Positions 12,704 through 21,455 are shown, numbered from the stretch's first letter. The stretch is 34,411 bases of DNA from Enterobacteriaceae endosymbiont of Plateumaris sericea (GCF_012562605.1 NZ_CP046224.1:2314-36724), one strand, 5' to 3'. The notes: a model not told the origin generated them from the sequence alone. A program made the numbers and translations.

Positions 12704-12776
12704 TGGGTCGTGCAGGATTTGAACCTGCGACCAATTGATTAAAAGTCAACTGCTCTACCAACTGAGCTAACGACCC
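12704..12776 (-). tRNA. lysV: tRNA-Lys(UUU)
   Basis: On the minus strand the acceptor GGGTCGT pairs with ACGACCC, with discriminator A. The D-arm reads AGCTCAGTTGG, the anticodon loop CTTTTAA gives anticodon UUU, and the T-loop is TTCAAATC. It lies 10 bp after tRNA-Val, so one transcript is likely. In E. coli the valUXY-lysV operon is next to and divergent from gltX, and that order is kept here. Its U34 is a target of the Tus relay. Confidence 0.97.
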
Positions 12777-12786
12777 TATTTAATTA

Positions 12787-12859
12787 TGGGTGATGACGGA
12801 CTCGAACCGCCGACAACCTCCTTGTAAGGGAGGGACTCTACCAACTGAGCTAATCACCC
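12787..12859 (-). tRNA. valU: tRNA-Val(UAC)
   Basis: On the minus strand the acceptor GGGTGAT pairs with ATCACCC, with discriminator A. The anticodon loop CTTACAA gives anticodon UAC, and the T-loop is TTCGAGTC. It is the first gene of a two-tRNA unit with tRNA-Lys, divergent from gltX as in the E. coli valU-lysV/gltX locus. The extra valine copies found in E. coli are lost. Confidence 0.97.
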
Positions 12860-12878
12860 TAATAAATAATATTATTAT

Positions 12879-12906
12879 GCTATAATCAAAGATAGAAAGA
12901 AGTCAA
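12879..12906 (-). promoter_or_regulatory. Candidate promoter of the tRNA-Val/tRNA-Lys unit
   Basis: Reading the minus strand, TTGACT (12906-12901) is followed 16 bp later by TATAGC (12884-12879). The predicted RNA start would be about 13 bp before the tRNA-Val 5' end. A G/C-containing TTGACT stands out in this background, and a similar TTGACT precedes the tRNA-Ser(GCU) gene. The -10 matches only four of six consensus bases. Confidence 0.45.
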
Positions 12907-13006
12907 TATATTTTAATAAAAATTTGATAAAAAATCAAACTTTATTTATTTATATAATATAATAATGAGATATTAAAATAATAATAATTATAAAATAAGA
13001 TATTTT

Positions 13007-14425
13007 ATGATAATAAAAACTCGTTTTGCACCTAGTCCTACTGGTAATTTACATATTGGAAGTATTCGTACAGCTTTATATTCATGGTTATTTGCTAAAA
13101 AAAATTTAGGAAATTTTATTCTAAGAATAGAAGATACTGATATTAAAAGATATAAAAAAAATTCCATTCAAAATATTATAAATGGATTAAAATGGTTAAA
13201 TATTGATTGGGATGAAGGTCCTTATTTTCAAAGTAAAAGAATTGATAGATATAATCATATTATTAATAATATGATTAAAAAAAAATTAGCATATAAATGT
13301 TATTGTTCTAAAAAAGAATTAGAAAAAAGTAAAAAAGAACAAATTTTAATAGGAGAAAAAGTAAAATATAATGGTAAATGTAGAAATTTAAATAATCTTA
13401 TTGATCAACATAAAAAACCATTTGTAGTAAGATTTCGTAATCCTGATAATGGTATAGTAAAATTTAAAGATAAAATACGTGGTATTATAACATTTAATAA
13501 TAATGAATTAGATGATTTAATTATTAAAAGAACTGATGGTATTCCTACATATAATTTTTGTGTAGTTGTTGATGATTGGGATATGGGAATTACACATGTT
13601 ATTAGAGGAGAAGATCATATAAATAACACTCCTAGACAAATTAATATAATTAAAGCTATAGGAGCTAAAATACCAATATATGCACATGTTTCAATGATTT
13701 TAAATCAATCTGGAGAAAAAATTTCAAAAAGATTTAATAATATAAATATTTTACAATATAAAAAAGAAGGTTATTTACCAGAAGCATTATTAAATTATAT
13801 TATACGTTTGGGATGGTCTTATGGTGATAGAGAAATTTTTTCTTTAGATGATATGAAAAAATTATTTAATTTGAATAATATTAGTAAATCACCTAGTATT
13901 ATAAATACTAATAAGTTAAATTGGTTAAATAAATATTATTTAAGTAAATTATCAAAAAAATATATGATTAATTATTTAACTAATTTTTTTGAAAAAAAAA
14001 ATATTAATATAAATAATGGTCCTAAAATAAACGATTTATATCATATATTTAATAATAGATGTAATACTTTAAAAGAATTAAGTAATCTATGTTGTATATT
14101 TTATAATACTCCTAATTATTCAAAAATTGATTCAATAAATAAATATTTAAATTTAGAAACAAAATATATTTTAAATAAATTATTTAAAAAATTTATGTTA
14201 ATTAATATATGGTCAATATTAATTATTAGTTCTTCAATAAAAGAAATATCTATAGAATTAAATTTAAACTTTTCTGAAATAGCTATGCCATTAAGATTAG
14301 CTATAACCGGTATGGTTAATAGTCCTCCTATCAATAATATAATATATTTAATGGGAAAAAATAAAGTTTTAAAATATATTAATAATGCAATTAATTTTAT
14401 TATATTAAATAATAAAAAAATATAA
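13007..14425 (+). CDS. gltX: Glutamyl-tRNA synthetase
   Basis: GltX is the class I synthetase that charges tRNA-Glu. Its 472 aa match E. coli GltX (471 aa) along the whole length. Seen are FAPSPTGNLHIGSIRTALYS with the HIGH-type motif at residues 16-19, the second signature in GEKISKRF (KMSKS type, about residue 237), TDGIPTYNFCVVVDDWDM, and RGEDHINNTPRQ. The zinc-binding region keeps Cys98, Cys100 and Cys125, but the fourth ligand of the E. coli enzyme, His127, is Asn here. The C-terminal anticodon-binding half is more divergent and Asn/Lys/Ile-rich. It is divergent from the tRNA-Val/Lys unit and followed by a good terminator. Confidence 0.98.
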   Translation: MIIKTRFAPSPTGNLHIGSIRTALYSWLFAKKNLGNFILRIEDTDIKRYKKNSIQNIINGLKWLNIDWDEGPYFQSKRIDRYNHIINNMIKKKLAYKCYCSKKELEKSKKEQILIGEKVKYNGKCRNLNNLIDQHKKPFVVRFRNPDNGIVKFKDKIRGIITFNNNELDDLIIKRTDGIPTYNFCVVVDDWDMGITHVIRGEDHINNTPRQINIIKAIGAKIPIYAHVSMILNQSGEKISKRFNNINILQYKKEGYLPEALLNYIIRLGWSYGDREIFSLDDMKKLFNLNNISKSPSIINTNKLNWLNKYYLSKLSKKYMINYLTNFFEKKNININNGPKINDLYHIFNNRCNTLKELSNLCCIFYNTPNYSKIDSINKYLNLETKYILNKLFKKFMLINIWSILIISSSIKEISIELNLNFSEIAMPLRLAITGMVNSPPINNIIYLMGKNKVLKYINNAINFIILNNKKI

Positions 14426-14450
14426 ATAAATAATAATTAAATATTAAAAT

Positions 14451-14484
14451 AGAGGTAGGCGGTATATTTATCCGCTTATCTTTT
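14451..14484. terminator. Intrinsic terminator between gltX and hspQ
   Basis: The arms 14451-14462 (AGAGGTAGGCGG) and 14472-14483 (CCGCTTATCTTT) form a continuous 12-bp stem, counting G-U pairs, around a 9-nt loop. A T-tract forms the end of the descending arm. It is the most GC-rich intergenic structure in the window and lies between the convergent ends of gltX and hspQ, so it may serve both strands. Confidence 0.75.
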
Positions 14485-14496
14485 AAAAATTTAAAA

Positions 14497-14817
14497 TTAA
14501 TTTCTTAATTTAGGTGTTATTAATTGTTCTTTAATAGAAGCTGCTAGTTCATCTAATGATGAATGTTCAGGATGTTCATATTCTAATGGTTCTCCTGAAA
14601 GTTGTGCTTCTGCTAAATATGTATGTACAGGTTGTCCTGTATCATCTTCCATTACTACATGATACCATGGTTTATTACGTAATGTTTTACTTTTGGCAAC
14701 TTCATCAATTTTAGGATCTCTTAGTGAATATTCAGGATCAACATCAATTATTACTCCTAAAAAACCTAATAATTTATGTCTAACCTGTTGACCAATACTA
14801 AATTTACTGGTAATCAT
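14497..14817 (-). CDS. hspQ: Heat-shock protein HspQ
   Basis: HspQ is a small hemimethylated-DNA-binding (YccV) family protein. In Enterobacterales it promotes degradation of denatured DnaA and acts as a specificity enhancer of the Lon protease. The product, 106 aa from the chosen start, aligns end to end with E. coli HspQ (105 aa): [49 protein letters not shown] and the terminal LRN are conserved. Two ATGs lie in tandem (14820 and 14817). I chose the second because TAGGAG then has a 7-nt spacing and the E. coli protein also begins MI.SKF. Conservation is far above that of most neighbours. rpoH is also retained in the window, but no sigma-32 promoter is evident here. Confidence 0.96.
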   Translation of the reverse strand: MITSKFSIGQQVRHKLLGFLGVIIDVDPEYSLRDPKIDEVAKSKTLRNKPWYHVVMEDDTGQPVHTYLAEAQLSGEPLEYEHPEHSSLDELAASIKEQLITPKLRN

Positions 14818-15002
14818 CATTTAGCTCCTAATAAATATTAGAATAGTTATATTTTTATTATGATGAATAATATTTCTATCAAATTAATAAATTATGACTA
14901 TCTTGAAATATAATTTCTTTTAATATAACATATATATTTATATTATTTATATAAATTTAAACTAATAAAAATATAAATTTACTTTTTTTAGAGATGTAAT
15001 TA

Positions 15003-16076
15003 ATGACAAGACCTATTTTTGCTGTTATTAATACTAATGCATTAAAACATAATTTAAAATTAATAAAAAATATAATATCTAAATCAAAAATTTGGTCAGT
15101 AATAAAAGCTAATGCATATGGACATGGTATTAAAAATATTTGGAAAAGTTTAATACAAACTGATGGTTTTGCAGTATTAACTTTAGATGAAGCTCTTTTG
15201 TTAAGAGAATATGGTTGTAATAAACCTATTCTTTTATTAGAAGGTTTTTTTAATATAAAAGATTTAGCAATAATATATAAATATCATTTAACAATTACTA
15301 TACATAGTAATTGGCAACTAAAAATGTTACTATTAAATAAACCAAAGTATCCTATTGACATATATATAAAAATTAATAGTGGTATGAATAGATTAGGATT
15401 TAATTTAAAACATATTCATTCAGTAATAAATATTATTAATTTAATTAAAATAAAAAATGTTACTTTTATGACTCATTTTGCTAATGCATCTAAAAAATCC
15501 CATAACATAATAAATTATACTATAAATTATATAAATAATTATATAAATAAATATAATTTTTTACGTTCATTTGCCAATTCTGCTGCTGTATTATGGCATC
15601 CACAAACATATTATGACTGGGTAAGGACAGGAATAATATTATATGGAGCATCTCCTACTGGAAATTGGAAAGATATTAAAAAAAATAAAATTATTCCTGT
15701 AATGACATTAAATAGTAAAATAATTAGTATACAAAAATTATTACCAGGAAATACTGTAGGATATAATTATTCATATTGTACTAATAAATATCGTCGTATA
15801 GGAATTGTAGCATGTGGCTATGCTGATGGATATCCTAAAAACATATCTAATAATACTCCTATTTTAGTAGACGGACATATAACAAAAATTTTAGGTGATG
15901 TTTCTATGGATATGATTGCAGTAGATTTAATAAATATTCCAACTGCAAATATTGGAAGTAAAGTAGAATTATGGGGAGAAAATATTAAAATAGATGATAT
16001 TGCTCAATCAGCAAATACTATTAGTTATGAATTAATGTGTTCTTTGTCTAAAAGAGTACCAATTATTATTAAATAA
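15003..16076 (+). CDS. alr: Alanine racemase
   Basis: Alr is a PLP-dependent homodimer that interconverts L- and D-alanine and provides D-Ala for peptidoglycan. The 357 aa compare with 359 in E. coli. The PLP lysine is in VIKANAYGHG (Lys35), the second catalytic base is the Tyr of VGYN (about residue 255, equivalent to Tyr265 of the Geobacillus enzyme), and GYADGYP and GDVSMDMIAVDL are intact. INSGMNRLG, THFANA and DWVRTGIILYG are further family blocks. E. coli has two racemases, Alr and DadX; the sequence does not settle which this is by ancestry. An AGAGATG element precedes the start. With murB and mreBC it shows that the cell keeps a wall. Confidence 0.95.
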   Translation: MTRPIFAVINTNALKHNLKLIKNIISKSKIWSVIKANAYGHGIKNIWKSLIQTDGFAVLTLDEALLLREYGCNKPILLLEGFFNIKDLAIIYKYHLTITIHSNWQLKMLLLNKPKYPIDIYIKINSGMNRLGFNLKHIHSVINIINLIKIKNVTFMTHFANASKKSHNIINYTINYINNYINKYNFLRSFANSAAVLWHPQTYYDWVRTGIILYGASPTGNWKDIKKNKIIPVMTLNSKIISIQKLLPGNTVGYNYSYCTNKYRRIGIVACGYADGYPKNISNNTPILVDGHITKILGDVSMDMIAVDLINIPTANIGSKVELWGENIKIDDIAQSANTISYELMCSLSKRVPIIIK

Positions 16077-16114
16077 ATAATTTATAATTTTTTATTAATA
16101 TTTTATAAGATATA

Positions 16115-16142
16115 ATAAAAAATATTAATTAATATTTTTTAT
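16115..16142. terminator. Perfect 28-bp A/T palindrome, candidate alr terminator
   Basis: ATAAAAAATATTAA is followed directly by its exact reverse complement. As RNA it would fold into a roughly 12-bp hairpin followed by T-rich sequence, downstream of alr and before gsiA. It contains no G or C, so its strength as a terminator is doubtful, and cruciform formation or chance are alternatives. Confidence 0.4.
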
Positions 16143-16196
16143 ATTTTAAATTAATATTTTATTAAAATAAATATCTGAATATTTTTTAGAGGATTT

Positions 16197-18053
16197 ATGA
16201 ATATTATTAGTACATGTAAAAAAAAAAATGTACTAGAAGTAAAAAATCTTAGTATTAGTTTATTAAATAAAAATAATGAATTCATTCAAATTATTCATAA
16301 TATATCATTTAATACATATTTAAACGAAATATTAGCAATTATTGGAGAATCAGGATCAGGTAAATCTATAACTTCATTATCTATAATGCGTTTAATTGAA
16401 TTTTATGGTGGAAAAATTATTAATGGTAATATTTTTTTATATACAAAAAAAAATAAGAAAATAGATTTAACTAAATTAAAATTATCAAATTTAAATAAAA
16501 TTAGAGGCACAGAAATATCTATGGTATTTCAAGATCCTTTTAGTAGTCTTAATCCTTTATTTAAAATAGGAGAACAAATAACAGAAATAATTCAGTTACA
16601 TCAACATAAAAGTTATAGTAATTCATTAAATGAAGCAAAAAAAATATTAGATTTAGTACAAATTCCTAATATTAATAATATTATTAATTATTATCCTTAT
16701 CAATTATCTGGAGGAATGTTACAAAGAATATGTATTGCTATAGCAATATCATGTTATCCAACTATTTTAATAGCTGATGAACCTACAACTGCATTAGATT
16801 CTATATTACAAAAAGAACTATTAAAATTAATAAAAGATATAAAAAAAGAAAGAAATATAGGAATAATTTTTATTACACATAATTTAAGTTTAATTAATTT
16901 AATAGCAGATCAAGTAATTATCATGTATAAAGGGAGAATAGTAGAAAAATCTTCTGTATTTAATATTTTAAATAATCCTAAACATCATTATACTAAATAT
17001 TTATTAAAAAATTATCCTAAATTTATTTTTAATAAAAATAAAAAATTTTTTTATACTATAAAATATAGCTTATTATATAATCAATATGCATGTAATAAAA
17101 CTATAATTAAAAAAAAAATACCACTTTTAAAAATTAAAAATATTATTACTCGTTTTAATATAAAAAAAAATTTTTTTAGTAAAATATCACATCAGATATA
17201 TGCTGTAGAAAAAGTTAGTTTACATTTATATAAAGGAGAAACATTATCTATAATTGGTGAATCTGGATGCGGAAAATCAACAATAATAAAATCTATTTTT
17301 AATTTAGTAGATAGTCAAATTAAATTATTTTTACTTAATAATAAAAAAATAAATTTATATAATTCAAAAGATTTATTATATATTAAAAAAAATATACAAT
17401 GTATTTTTCAAAATTCATATACATCTCTTAATCCCCAAAAAAAAATTGGTTATTCTATAATGGAACCATTATTAGTACATAATATATTATTAACACATGA
17501 TCAATTAATACAACGTATAAAATATTTACTTAAATGTGTAGGTTTAAAATCTGATTTTATAAATCGTTATCCTAAAGAATGTTCTGGAGGACAACGTCAA
17601 AGAATTTGTATAGCTAGAGCATTAGCAATTAAACCTAAAATTATAATAGCTGACGAATCATTTTCATCTTTAGATATTATAATACAAAATAAAATATTTA
17701 ATTTAATACTTGAATTACAAAAAAAATTTAATATATCATTTATAATAATATCTCATGATATTACAATGATTAAACGTATTAGTCATCGTATAGCAATAAT
17801 GTATTTAGGTGAAATAATAGAAATTGGTTCTTCAAAATCAATTTTTGAAAATCCTCAACATAATTATACTAAAAAATTAATATTTTCAATATTTAATATG
17901 AATATAAAAAATAATAAATATTCTAGTACAGAATTATATTCTAGTAATTTTAAAAAAAATAATATTTTTCCTATTGGAACTATATTACCAAAAAAAAAAT
18001 TTATTAAAGTAGGTATAGATCATTATGTAATAAAAAATTTTAATAATACTTAA
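16197..18053 (+). CDS. gsiA: Glutathione ABC importer, fused ATP-binding protein GsiA
   Basis: GsiA carries two ATPase domains in one chain and powers import of glutathione through GsiC/GsiD. The 618 aa are close to E. coli GsiA (623) and longer than the similar YejF (529). Domain 1 has Walker A GESGSGKS (residues 50-57), signature LSGGMLQR (about 170) and Walker B ILIADEPTTALD. Domain 2 has Walker A GESGCGKS (about 354), signature CSGGQRQR and Walker B IIIADESFSSLD. Q-loops (VFQDPFSSLNP and IFQNSYTSLNP) and H-loops (ITHN, ISHD) are intact. AGAGG lies 4 nt before the ATG. A run of 11 A (16218-16228) falls within the first codons yet the frame is intact. It is the first gene of a four-gene operon. 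Confidence 0.94.
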   Translation: MNIISTCKKKNVLEVKNLSISLLNKNNEFIQIIHNISFNTYLNEILAIIGESGSGKSITSLSIMRLIEFYGGKIINGNIFLYTKKNKKIDLTKLKLSNLNKIRGTEISMVFQDPFSSLNPLFKIGEQITEIIQLHQHKSYSNSLNEAKKILDLVQIPNINNIINYYPYQLSGGMLQRICIAIAISCYPTILIADEPTTALDSILQKELLKLIKDIKKERNIGIIFITHNLSLINLIADQVIIMYKGRIVEKSSVFNILNNPKHHYTKYLLKNYPKFIFNKNKKFFYTIKYSLLYNQYACNKTIIKKKIPLLKIKNIITRFNIKKNFFSKISHQIYAVEKVSLHLYKGETLSIIGESGCGKSTIIKSIFNLVDSQIKLFLLNNKKINLYNSKDLLYIKKNIQCIFQNSYTSLNPQKKIGYSIMEPLLVHNILLTHDQLIQRIKYLLKCVGLKSDFINRYPKECSGGQRQRICIARALAIKPKIIIADESFSSLDIIIQNKIFNLILELQKKFNISFIIISHDITMIKRISHRIAIMYLGEIIEIGSSKSIFENPQHNYTKKLIFSIFNMNIKNNKYSSTELYSSNFKKNNIFPIGTILPKKKFIKVGIDHYVIKNFNNT

Positions 18054-18083
18054 ATATAAAAATTAAATTAAGGTAAATAAATA

Positions 18084-19631
18084 ATGATATTAAAAAACAA
18101 TATGAAATATAAAATATTATTTATTATTTTATTATTTATGTTTAATAATATGTTATTTGCTAATACAAAAGATATAATAATAGCTATTGGTTCAGATTTA
18201 ACTACTTTAGAACCATATGATGCTAATGATACATTATCACAAAATATTGCTAAATCATTTTATCAAGGATTATTTGAATTTGATAAAAATATGAAAATAA
18301 AAAATGTATTAGCAAATAATTATAAAATAGAAAATAATGGATATATTTGGATTATTTATTTAAGATCTGGTATTAAATTTCATGATAATACTAATTTTAA
18401 TGCTAATTCTGTTAAAATTAATTTTGATCGATTTAAAAATAAAAAAAATAATTATAAAAGATATAGTTTATTTAATATTATTGATAAAATTATTATTTTA
18501 AATAATTTAAAAGTAAAATTTATTTTAAAACAACCAATATCTTCATTTATTAATATTTTAGCACATCCAGCTGCAGTTATAGTATCACCTAATGCTATAA
18601 ATAAGTATGGTAAAAATATTAAATTTCATCCAGTAGGAACTGGACCATATATTTTTGTTAAATGGTCTCCAAAAGAATATTTAAAAGTAAAAAAATGGAA
18701 TAAATTTTGGAAAAAAAAATATCCTAAAATAGATAATATTACTTGGTTATCAGTATTAGATAATAATAGTCGAATAATAATGTTAAAAAATGGGGAAGTA
18801 GATCTTGCATATCCTATTTCTTCTGAACAAATAAAATTTTTAAAAAAAAATTCTTCTAATATTAATATATCTATAATTACTTCAATCATGCAAAGATATA
18901 TTAGTTTTAATGTTACTAAACCTCCTTTTAACAACTTAAAAGTTAGAAAAGCAATTAATTATGCTATTAATCGTAATATTTTAATAAAAGTTGCTTTTTC
19001 TGGATGTGCTATACCATCTTATGGAATTGTATCTCCTTTAATAAAATATTCAATACAATATCCAAAAATTAAATATGATCTTAAAAAATCTAAAAAACTT
19101 TTAAAAGAAGCTGGTTATCCTAATGGATTTAATACCATATTATGGTCTTCACATAATAATAGTACATCATTAAAAGTATTACAAATTATTCAACAACAAT
19201 TATCATTAGTAGGTATTCATGTTAAAATATTTGCTTTAAATACAGAACAAAGAGTTACACAAGTAGAATCTAAAAATAAAAAATATAGTGAATTATTAAT
19301 GTTATATACAGGATGGTCTCCTTCTACAGGAGAAATTAATTGGGCTTTAAATCCATTATTTTCAACATTATCATTTCCTCCAATGCTATTTAATACTTCT
19401 TTTTATAGTAATAATATTGTAGATAAAACATTAATTAATGCTAATAAAATTACTAATATATGTATAAAAAAAAAATTATATAAAAATATACAAGATATTA
19501 TCTGGTATGATAAACCATGGGTTCCATTAGTAATAGAAAAATTAATTGTTGCTTTTAATAAAAAATTAATTAATTTTTATATACAACCTGATGGAGGATT
19601 TGATTTTACTGAAGTTGATAAAATATATTAA
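18084..19631 (+). CDS. gsiB: Glutathione-binding periplasmic protein GsiB
   Basis: GsiB is the solute-binding protein that captures glutathione in the periplasm and delivers it to GsiCD. The 515 aa match E. coli GsiB (512) along the full length, which is what identifies this system as Gsi rather than Dpp or Opp: TTLEPYDANDTLSQNIAKSF, KQPISSFINILAHPAA, PVGTGPY, SIMQRYISFNVT, KEAGYPNGF, LWSSHNNST and YTGWSPSTGEINWAL. A signal peptide is visible (basic KNNMKYK, hydrophobic core, probable cleavage after LFA at about residue 26). AAGGT lies 9 nt before the ATG. It starts 30 bp after gsiA. Motif conservation argues that the importer is functional. Confidence 0.96.
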   Translation: MILKNNMKYKILFIILLFMFNNMLFANTKDIIIAIGSDLTTLEPYDANDTLSQNIAKSFYQGLFEFDKNMKIKNVLANNYKIENNGYIWIIYLRSGIKFHDNTNFNANSVKINFDRFKNKKNNYKRYSLFNIIDKIIILNNLKVKFILKQPISSFINILAHPAAVIVSPNAINKYGKNIKFHPVGTGPYIFVKWSPKEYLKVKKWNKFWKKKYPKIDNITWLSVLDNNSRIIMLKNGEVDLAYPISSEQIKFLKKNSSNINISIITSIMQRYISFNVTKPPFNNLKVRKAINYAINRNILIKVAFSGCAIPSYGIVSPLIKYSIQYPKIKYDLKKSKKLLKEAGYPNGFNTILWSSHNNSTSLKVLQIIQQQLSLVGIHVKIFALNTEQRVTQVESKNKKYSELLMLYTGWSPSTGEINWALNPLFSTLSFPPMLFNTSFYSNNIVDKTLINANKITNICIKKKLYKNIQDIIWYDKPWVPLVIEKLIVAFNKKLINFYIQPDGGFDFTEVDKIY

Positions 19632-19648
19632 TTATAATATTAAAATTT

Positions 19649-20575
19649 ATGTTAACATTTATATTTAAAAAAATTATAGAAACAATTATATTAATATTTA
19701 TAATTATTTTTATTGTATTTACAATATCTCACATATTACCAGGAGATCCTGTTAGTTTAATGAGTAATCCTGAAGTTAGTGATATTACAATTAAAAATAT
19801 ACGTATTGAATTAGGATTAGATCAAAATTTTATTAAACAATTTATATTTTTTTTAAAAAATATTATACATGGAAATTTAGGATATTCATTTATTTCTAAA
19901 AAATCTGTATTAGAAGAAATTTTACCAAAATTTTTAAATACATTTTATTTAACAATAATAAGTATTATAATAGGATCTATTATTGGAATTTTATTAGGAG
20001 TATTAAGTTGTATAAAAAATAATAGTAATATTGATTATATAATAAATATATTTACTATTGCTGGAATATCATTTCCTCCTTTTATAATTGGAATATTATT
20101 AATAGAATTCTTTTCTATAAAAAATAATTTTATTTCAATTTATAATAATAATTATCATATTTATATTTTACCTGCTATTACTCTTAGTATCACTATTATA
20201 TCAATTATTACTAGAATTACTAAAATATCTTTACAAAATATTATAAAAGAAAATTATATTTGTAGTGCAAGAGCTAATGGTATTAGTGAATGGAAAATTT
20301 TTATAAAATATGCATTGCGTAATGCTATGATTCCAATAATTACTGTTATTGGTTTAGAATTTGGTTTTTTATTAAGTGGATCTATTACCATAGAAATAAT
20401 ATTTAATTTACCAGGAATGGGAAGATTATTATTAGATGCGATAGAAATGAGAGATTATCCTATAATACAAGCTTCAATAATATTATTTTCAATAGAATTT
20501 ATTTTAATTAATATAATTTTAGATTTTATCTACCGATTAATTAATCCTAAACTTAAAAACAAATTTATTATATAA
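19649..20575 (+). CDS. gsiC: Glutathione ABC importer permease GsiC
   Basis: GsiC is one of the two inner-membrane channel subunits (BPD_transp_1 family). The 308 aa match the 306 of E. coli. The N-terminal membrane helix is followed by the DppB/OppB-type block ISHILPGDPVSLM. About six hydrophobic segments can be seen. The cytoplasmic EAA loop that contacts GsiA is present as SARANGISEWKIF, followed by LRNAMIPIITVIG and the closing NLPGMGRLLLDAIEMRDYP. It begins 17 bp after gsiB and shows no clear Shine-Dalgarno sequence, so translational coupling to gsiB is possible. Confidence 0.94.
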   Translation: MLTFIFKKIIETIILIFIIIFIVFTISHILPGDPVSLMSNPEVSDITIKNIRIELGLDQNFIKQFIFFLKNIIHGNLGYSFISKKSVLEEILPKFLNTFYLTIISIIIGSIIGILLGVLSCIKNNSNIDYIINIFTIAGISFPPFIIGILLIEFFSIKNNFISIYNNNYHIYILPAITLSITIISIITRITKISLQNIIKENYICSARANGISEWKIFIKYALRNAMIPIITVIGLEFGFLLSGSITIEIIFNLPGMGRLLLDAIEMRDYPIIQASIILFSIEFILINIILDFIYRLINPKLKNKFII

Positions 20576-20624
20576 GGAGTAAATAAATTAGATGAGCATA
20601 TTTAGGTGTTTTATTAATGAATAA
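20573..20624 (+). promoter_or_regulatory. Ribosome-binding site and 10-codon leader overlapping the gsiD start
   Basis: TAAGGAG at 20573-20579 is the best ribosome-binding sequence near gsiD, but the ATG in its reach (20592) encodes only MSIFRCFINE before TAA at 20622-20624. The stop lies 5 nt past the first base of the gsiD ATG (20617), a geometry that suits stop-and-restart translation. It may be a frameshift relic of the longer ancestral GsiD N-terminus or a coupling leader. Confidence 0.45.
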
Positions 20625-21432
20625 ATTAAATTTTAGTTTTAAAATATCAATCTTATTTATCATATTACTTATTTTTATATCTATATTTTATCCATTAATT
20701 TTACCTTTTGATCCTATAAATTATTTTGATTTTAATCATTTAAATGAAGGTCCTAGTAAATTACATTGGTTTGGTTTAGATTCTTTAGGAAGAGATATTT
20801 TTAGTAGAATATTATATGGAACTCATATTACACTAATAATTAGTATTATTTCTATAATTATAGGAGCTATAATTGGATCTATTTTAGGATTATTTATTGG
20901 ATATTATCAAAATTATCTAGATATTTTAATTATGAGAATATGTGATATATTACTTGCATTACCTAGTATATTATTAGCTGTATTAATATCAATTTTTATT
21001 AAAAATGGAATTTTAAATATAATTTTTTCTATATCTATTTTAAATATTCCAATTTTTATTAGACTAGTAAGAAGTAATACTTTAATAATAAAAAACCAAG
21101 ATTTTATCTTGGCATCTCGTTGTATTGGATTATCTAATATTAAAATTATTTTTTATCATATTTTACCTTGTATTATTAATTCAATTATAATATATTCAAC
21201 GATGAGAATAGGAACAGTGATTATTACTGCTTCAAGTTTATCTTTTTTAGGTTTTGGTGTACAACCTCCAATTCCTGAATGGGGATCAATGATAAATGAA
21301 TCAAGATCTGATATCTTAATATCACCACATTTAATTGTTTTTCCTAGTTTAGCTATATTTATAACTGTTTTATCTTTTAATATTTTAAGTGATAATATAA
21401 AACATTATATACAATTTAATAAAAAATATTAA
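20617..21432 (+). CDS. gsiD: Glutathione ABC importer permease GsiD
   Basis: GsiD is the second channel subunit of the importer. The 271 aa match E. coli GsiD (303) except for the loss of about 30 cytoplasmic N-terminal residues. Conserved blocks are NEGPSKLHWFGLDSLGRDIFSR, MRICDILLALPSILLA, the EAA loop ASRCIGLSNIKII, and SLSFLGFGVQPPIPEWGSM. The ATG at 20617 has AGGTG nine bases upstream. A stronger TAAGGAG (20573-20579) instead serves an ATG at 20592 that opens a 10-codon frame (MSIFRCFINE, then TAA) overlapping the gsiD start in another frame. That reading recalls the family's original N-terminus, so the gene may have lost its first exonless segment by a frameshift and now restart internally. 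The core is intact. Confidence 0.93.
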   Translation: MNKLNFSFKISILFIILLIFISIFYPLILPFDPINYFDFNHLNEGPSKLHWFGLDSLGRDIFSRILYGTHITLIISIISIIIGAIIGSILGLFIGYYQNYLDILIMRICDILLALPSILLAVLISIFIKNGILNIIFSISILNIPIFIRLVRSNTLIIKNQDFILASRCIGLSNIKIIFYHILPCIINSIIIYSTMRIGTVIITASSLSFLGFGVQPPIPEWGSMINESRSDILISPHLIVFPSLAIFITVLSFNILSDNIKHYIQFNKKY

Positions 21433-21455
21433 TTATAATAAACATTATAATTTTG
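21431..21455. terminator. Hairpin between the convergent gsiD and metG
   Basis: AATTATAAT (21431-21439), a 4-nt loop, and ATTATAATT (21444-21452) form a perfect 9-bp hairpin ending in T residues. It overlaps both stop codons. Position and symmetry fit a two-way terminator, but the stem is all A-T. Confidence 0.4.

Noticed and set aside
14116..14334. Minus-strand open frame
   Set aside because: It lies opposite the C-terminal part of gltX and shows no family resemblance.
18626..18934. Minus-strand open frame of 102 codons
   Set aside because: It is a shadow of gsiB, which is strongly supported on the other strand.
16197..21432. Dipeptide (Dpp), oligopeptide (Opp) or Yej transporter as the identity of the ABC operon
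   Set aside because: The fused 618-aa double ATPase and the full-length match of the binding protein to GsiB favour the glutathione system.
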